In this document: positions 58,324-64,000 of the stretch, one piece after another
How positions within the stretch are numbered: position 1 is the stretch's first letter
Layout of the letters: each line of letters begins with the position of its first letter
From: Euryodendron excelsum
Taxonomy: Eukaryota > Streptophyta > Magnoliopsida > Ericales > Pentaphylacaceae
Direction: 5' to 3'
Assembly: GCA_033060915.1 (NCBI GenBank)
Contig: CM065392.1
Coordinates: 5,795,501-5,859,500, forward strand
DNA length: 64,000 nucleotides
The notes under the pieces: model-generated
What the model was told of the DNA's origin: nothing
The model's input: only the letters and a program-made list of their open reading frames with translations
The model's database searches: none
Made by a program: the position numbers and the translations under genes

Positions 58324-60395
58324 TATTGGGATTTAACCCACATGCAAATGGAAGCAAAACAATCACACTCACAAGCAAAGGGAAAAACATATAGAATTAA
58401 GGTAGTTCGGTAGAACAAAAATCTACCTACGTCCACAGGCGAGAAAGCAAAATTTCACTCTGTCAAAGGAAGAGTATAATCAACTACTCACTCTCTACAA
58501 GCCTCTCCGTCTCTCTAATCTCATCAACCTAGAATTCTATAAGTGCCTTATTTATAGGCAAACTATAGAAACCCTAGTTCCCATATAATTAGGAAATCTT
58601 ACATATATTGGATCCCCTAACCCGGCCCAAATACATGTACAACCCAACAATTATATGGGCCTTCAGAATACAAGATACATACCCAACAATCTTCACACTG
58701 GCTTGAATTATGCAAACCGCCTTGAAGATAACTCGTGTCAATGTCGATTATGCCACCGTCTTATTTTCCACACTCAAAATAGCATGGCTTCCGCCTCCAC
58801 ACCGAGGCGCCGGCACCCTCGTGTCGGGGTACCTTACAAAGCTCACTACTTTGCCAACTGAATTGGGTCCACCTCTCCTCTTGCTCGAGCACAACTAGAG
58901 AGACCACTAATCAAATCAATAGCAAAAGAGACTTGCTTTGTATCAGGTGCACGCCTTTTCAGTGCGTCATCTATCTCAATCTTGCTATCCGGAGCCTTCT
59001 TGTGAACATTCAATAGTTGTTGCTTCTCCTTCTAACCATTATCGTGCACACTGTTGAACTTGCTCACCCATGCACCTTTCTACCGCTTTCGTGTACCTCT
59101 GCGACTATTACGTGTGTGTTTCCCCAACTGCTGCTTATCACCTTGTCCATCCCTATGCTTTGCACGCAAATATTGTTTATCTGTACTACTCCTCCTATGT
59201 TTGACAGTAGCTCTACTTGTCATAACACTCTCCACAAGTCTATACAGATTGTCAATCTTTTGTCCATGCAGCATAACATTGTTTCCCATAGAAACCTCAA
59301 GAGCTCCACCTTCGGCTGAGAACCTACAACCTCTCGAAGCCAACATCCCTAGAGAAATCAGATTATTCTTCAAATTTGGCACATGTCTAACCTCAGTCAA
59401 AGTCAAAACTTTCCCATCAAGCATACAAAATCACATTGTTGTTATACCAACAACTCTACTCCTTGTAGTGTTAACCATCCTGACAGTACTTGCATCATAA
59501 TCCTGATATGCTTCGAATTATTCTCTAACTAAGCACATATAAAACGAAATCCAGAATCTAACATCCAATCTAAATTCTTCGTACCTGAAGAAACTGTGAG
59601 CATAACTTCTTTTTCTTCATTGTGGAACTCCTCTACAACGTTACCCTTGATGATTGGACTTTCACCCTATCTGCATTGTACTTTGCACAATTTCTATGTA
59701 TATGACCCTCCTGATCGCAGTAATAGCAACTCACCTTACAACCCCTCGACTTGGAATAATTCTTCTTCCCAAACACATCTTGCCTCCATGTTGTACTGCC
59801 TCTAGCATGACCATTGCTCGATGTAATCATCATCCTCTCCTTTGATGATCTGTCACTCTCTCTCTTCCTCAACGTCTCACGGGATACAAGAGCAGCAAAT
59901 CACCTTATCTAATCCAAGGGTATCTTTCCCGTACATCAATGTGGCCCTCAGATGCTCAGATGATGGAGGTAAAGAAACCACCAGGAGAATTGTTTTGTCT
60001 TTATCTTTGATCTTCGCACCAATAGCTTCCAATTCCTTCAGTATCCTATTGTACTCATCCAAACGGTCTGTGAAGCTCGCCCCTTCGGTCATATGAAGTG
60101 CATACAACTGCTTCTTCAATGTCAACCAGTTTGTCAAGAACTTGAATTTATATCTACTCTCCAACTTAGCCCAAAGTTCTGCTGAATCACTCTCATTGAT
60201 GACTTCTCGAAGAGTGCTATTCTCGAGATACAATTGAATCATACTATTTGCCAGTTCTCCTCTTTATAAGCAAATTATAGATACCCTAATCCCCATATAA
60301 TTAAGAAATATTACATATATTGGATGCCCAAATACATGTACAATCAAACAATTATATGAGCCTATAGAATACAAGACACGCATAGAACACGATCT
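58324..60395 (-). mobile_element. deleted copia derivative: LTR, gag-protease, partial LTR
   Basis: On the minus strand a 3' LTR (58690 to about 58324) starts TGTTGGGTATGTATC. A second copy of its first part lies at 60395-60253. Between them are gag and protease remnants only; reverse transcriptase, RNase H and integrase are gone, and the gag abuts the truncated right LTR without a leader or primer site. At least two large deletions are needed to explain this layout. Confidence 0.75.
59080..60242 (-). pseudogene. copia gag, zinc knuckle and protease / pre-integrase remnant
   Basis: The minus strand reads IQLYLENSTLREVINESDSA and LWAKLESRYKFKFLTNWLTL (gag UBN2 domain, 60242-60070), then CYYCDQEGHIHRNC, a CCHC zinc knuckle with all four ligands (about 59745-59690), then VLTLTEVRHVPNLKNNLISL and GMLASRGCRF (protease end and pre-integrase, 59410-59320). 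The three pieces lie in different frames, so it is not functional as it stands. Confidence 0.85.
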
Positions 60396-60551
60396 CCCAT
60401 TTCAAACTCATCATGTTGTCATTCCTAATTACGATTGTCAATTTAGATAAAACAAATATTTTGAGGACAACAAAAGTCCTTGGGTTGCCCTTTTTACGGA
60501 TTAAAGTAAGAAAAGTAGCATTGAAAGTTTTAGGGAATGATGTACAAATAA

Positions 60552-61757
60552 AATTTTGAATAAATTACAGTTTTCTCTTGGGGTTAGGCCTGAAAACATG
60601 AACCCCCTTCGATTCATTTTGTGACACTAAAGCCTCTTACAGTAGCCACGCGTGATGCACACAACTTAATTTATAACTTTCAGTCATATGGTAGCAGTGC
60701 CCAACACATCAAAACATGAAAAGACATTTATATTCTAGCCCATCACACATCTATCCCTAGCCCATCGCTCTCAAAGACACTGCTACATTTCTCTCTCTTA
60801 TTCTCTCTCTAGCAACCCACCTCATTCACCACTTAATAATACCTTGTTGGCAGAAGGCACCCACCGCCGTGGTCACCTCCATCTCTAGTGATGTTAATTA
60901 TCTTTTTTTTCCATCTCTCTCTCATACATGTTCTCTTTCCCTCTTCAGTTATGCATGCTTTCCTATTTCATTCTGTCTTAGACCCTATTTTTCTCACTAA
61001 AACCAAATCCCACATGTACAGGTCTGTCAACACCATTGGTGGTCAAGACCATCTCATATGCTAATATACTTCTGTTTCTCTTTCCCGCATCTAGCCTGTA
61101 AGCTGCATCATGGTCATTATCTCACCAGCCTTTTCTCTCAAAAACTCCTCATAGCCTAAAATTTTGGCCAGTTTTCCCGGATCCTCCTTACACCCATAAG
61201 TTCAAAAGCAAACTCAAGAGGAATCGCATGGAATGGAATGTACAACATATTAATTTGAACATGAATAAATTACTCTCTTTCAACGTATGCCCTATTTTGG
61301 AGGATAATAGTAAACACTTATCATGCATTGGAAGGACGGAAGACCACAGCAAATTCTCAGCTTGGGATGTACGCTTGCAAGCCATTTCCAAAGTAAATGG
61401 AAAGCAATTGGCATTAGTTACAGCTTTTTTTGTGCAAAGTTCAAAAAAATGATTTTCCATTGAGATAAGAGGATTAAAGGGTAAGCAGTTGGCATTGAGA
61501 TTAGAACTACTAGATTGTACTTTGGGTTAATCAGAAAACATACTGAAACTTTCTCTTCTTGAATTTTCTTGAAACCACAAGCTGAAAATCTTCAAACCCA
61601 AGATTAATTGATTTTCCAAAACAAAATTTTCAGAGCTATTAATTTGGTCATAGTAGCCAGAAACCACAACTCTCTGAATTTGTTTATGTGCTTAGAGTTT
61701 AGATTTCCATGGCATTTCTAAGATGGAAGTGACTGATCGATGTTCCCGTCCATGGAC

Positions 61758-61800
<43 letters not shown>

Positions 61801-62415
61801 ATAGATTAAGAGCCAAGTTAAAGCGCAGGCCAGGGCTAAGCCTGTTAAGGAGTAAGAGAAGATGTGGGTGGATGAGGAGGTTCTTGCCGGAGTTGGAGAA
61901 TAAGGCTGATGACTATGGCCGGAGACGAAGAAGAAGACTAGAGGAAGAAGAGGAGACAGAAAAGGTTGGATGGGGAGAGGAAAAACAAAAAAGAAATTTG
62001 TTTGGAAGTTCTGTCAGTTTTTATTTTTTATTGTATATTTCTGTTTTCTGTTTTTATTTTTTGTTTTTTATGATCTAATGATGGGATTTATAGGTTACCG
62101 TTCTATTAAAAATATTATATCAATGTTATAAAATCAAAAAAATACATCTATTTTAATATTTTTTTTATATTTTTATTTTTAAAAAAACAAAAAATACTTC
62201 CAAACAAACCCTTATTAGACATTTCACTAGTTGCTGTTAGTTTGAATGGAAGTCCAACTGTTACACTTTACACATTAACGCAAGGGGTTTTTTATTTTTT
62301 ATTTTTTATTTTTGAGTTACCACATGAGGGTTTAGTGTAACAAAATAAAACTTAACGAAGTTTTGTGTTTTTGGGCTAACCTTAAAGGTGTGAAGTGTAA
62401 TTTATCTTAAAATTA
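60552..62415. mobile_element. MULE-like TIR element
   Basis: The left end ATAAATTACAG...GGTTAGGCCTGAAAACA...TTTTGTGACACTAAAGCC...TAGCCAC matches the reverse complement of the right end (ATAAATTACAC...GGTTAGCCCAAAAACAC...TTTTGTTACACTAAACCC...TGGTAACTC). The TIRs are thus about 95 bp. TAAAATTTT and TAAAATTAT flank it, a possible 9-bp TSD with one mismatch. The inside has CT-rich sequence, a (GA)n tract at 61758-61797, and an Arg/Glu-rich ORF (61740-62078) that is mainly repeat. No transposase is visible. Confidence 0.6.
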
Positions 62416-63063
62416 TTATTCAAAATAGCGTGATTGAATCATACATTTTACTTAGACACTGATTATGATAGCTTTTAATTACAAAAATATTATCATATCA
62501 TTTCGATGAAATTTTTATACAAATTTTTTGGATTAAAATTTGGTGATAGAAAAAAAAAAAATGAAAGAAAAGAGAACAAAAATTTTATTTTATTTTGTTC
62601 TCTTTTCAGTCACCTTTTATTTTTATTTATTTATTTATTTTTGATAAATCTAAGTTTCAAACATTACATTTTGACGTGATTGAATCAAGGTCAACAAAAA
62701 TATAACATTAGAAATTATGCAATAGTCAATTGATTCTCATGATAAGTAAATTTGATCATTCAATGATGCTAGTTGTCATTCATATAAATATATAAAATTT
62801 ATATAATTCATACATATATATCATAGTTATCATAATTGAATAAAAATTTGATGTATTTATGATTCTCAAAATTGAACTTAAAAATTAATAATAGAATTAA
62901 ACAACATTTATCATTATTTTACGTAATTTTTTTTTATATTTTTATTTTATAATATAAATTTTAATTAAAATAAACATATATAAATAAATAAAATATATTT
63001 AATTTATAACTGAATCATTAATAAAATTGATAAAGTGTCAACCGATTTGATGTTCCGTACTGT
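62416..63063. other. AT-rich intergenic, nothing recognised
   Basis: Very AT-rich, with (TTTA)n near 62620-62640. I see no coding region. Confidence 0.5.
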
Positions 63064-63345
63064 GTGATAACTCTGATATATATATATAACACCAGAATAC
63101 TAGATGCAGCAACCAACACCATTTGCATGAGTTTACTCTTTTTCGACGGAAGATTTCTCAAAAAGTCTCATGGTTTCATTTTTGGAGAACACGGAAACCG
63201 AGAGTGGGAAACGAAAACAGTGAAAACGAAACCAAACATGGTTCCCACAAATCTGTTTCTGCAAATTTCTTTTTAAAACTTTGGAAACAGTGATGACTAT
63301 CACTGCCCGCTTATTCAACTCAAACTCAAAGGACAGAGCCCTAAA

Positions 63346-63423
63346 ATGGCCTCAGTTCCTATTCAATCTCCTCCGCCACCCATCGTCTCCGATTCCGAAC
63401 ACTCATTTTCCGGCGATGTCGAG
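63346..63423 (+). CDS. probable first exon of a second gene (26 codons)
   Basis: The ATG in AAAATGGCC opens MASVPIQSPPPPIVSDSEHS followed by FSGDVE, then a good donor GAG|GTACGG. The Pro-rich, then acidic start is unlike the AT-rich flanks in base content. The intron and further exons run beyond the window, and I cannot name the product. (TA)n at 63072-63086 could serve as a TATA region about 260 bases upstream. Confidence 0.55.
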
Positions 63424-63678
63424 GTACGGAACACAAAATCTGATTTTTGTAGATATTTATGCTGAAACTGGGTGAATTTTACTTCTAGATCTACTATTTT
63501 TGAGTAATGGATTAGATTTCCATTGACGATGTTTTGATAGCTCGACGTCCACCTCTTACTGTCTAGATGGTTTTGAACGTAATGGTGATGAGCTCTTACA
63601 CTCATGCTTCCTTCTGATTTTATTTAAATACGCTTTTTAGGGCTTATGGGCATGAATGGTTGTTGCCCACCTGCATAT

Positions 63679-63699
63679 ATATATATATATATATATATT
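63679..63699. repeat. (TA)n microsatellite
   Basis: It lies in the presumed first intron of the second gene. Confidence 0.9.
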
Positions 63700-64000
63700 T
63701 ATGTAGATTCAAAACTTTTATTCAACTTGGGCACATGTTTCTGAAGGTACAGCCTGGTTGCTTTGGTTTTGTTTTGTTTTGATTTGATTTTTTGTTGCTT
63801 GCTTTAAATTTCCTGTATTTTCCTTTGTTTTTCCATCAAATGTGGGCTGTCTTCTTCTGACATCTTGTAAGAATATTTGGTAACTAGGAAACCCAGCCGC
63901 ATTACCCTATTGTATGAAATATGCTATTCTCCATAAAATTTGTACTGAAAATTGACAATGGCATTATTATATAATGTAATGCTATATAAATAAAAAATTT

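Noticed and set aside
61740..62078. 112-codon frame rich in Arg and Glu
   Set aside because: It begins in a (GA)n tract and continues through GAAGAAG-type sequence; kept only as part of the MULE-like element.
1..64000. CRISPR array, operon or prokaryotic system
   Set aside because: Spliced exons, retrotransposons and microsatellites show a plant nuclear sequence; the 330-bp repeats are directly adjacent with no unique spacers.

Overview
The window is plant nuclear DNA. It is AT-rich, all introns of the one intact gene are GT-AG, the TATA box and poly(A) signal look plant-like, and copia, LINE, hAT and MULE-like debris with GA/CT microsatellites fills the rest. Many introns are swollen by transposons, which suggests a large-genome dicot, probably woody. 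I cannot name the species.

One complete protein-coding gene dominates. It lies on the + strand, runs from 9144 to 56404 and encodes a peroxisomal-type insulin-degrading-enzyme-like zinc metallopeptidase (M16 family, like Arabidopsis PXM16/At2g41790). I rebuilt it as 26 exons giving 968 residues, with reading phase kept at every junction and no internal stop. Only 2.9 kb of the 47 kb is coding. A second gene probably begins at 63346: a 26-codon first exon with a donor site, continuing past the window.

Layout. 1-860: 3' end of a copia element (frameshifted RNase H, then an LTR), followed at once by a fold-back MITE (862-1098). 2727-4523: two TIR elements. 5051-7707: eight head-to-tail copies of a ~330-bp satellite-like unit, ending about 1.3 kb before the gene's TATA box. 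Intron 3 (9616-16237): polymorphic-looking simple repeats, a 24-G run, a broken hAT transposase split by a 9-bp-TSD insertion, a LINE tail and a copia 5' end. Intron 6: a GATC-rich TIR element. Intron 9: a 263-bp tandem duplication. Intron 12: a decayed LINE ORF2. Intron 14: a copia element with both LTRs, on the minus strand and itself hit by a hAT-type MITE. Intron 18: a LINE with a 23-bp target-site duplication. Intron 21: an LTR with an attached polypurine tract. Intron 25 ends with a duplicate of the start of exon 26. 56405-63345: a 26-G run, a deleted copia derivative and a MULE-like TIR element.

I found no operon-like system, CRISPR array, tRNA or rRNA, and nothing that I would call a new multi-gene system. 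The observations most worth checking are the 330-bp array next to the promoter, the exon 26 duplication with a competing acceptor, the nested insertions with exact target-site duplications, and the deleted copia derivative.
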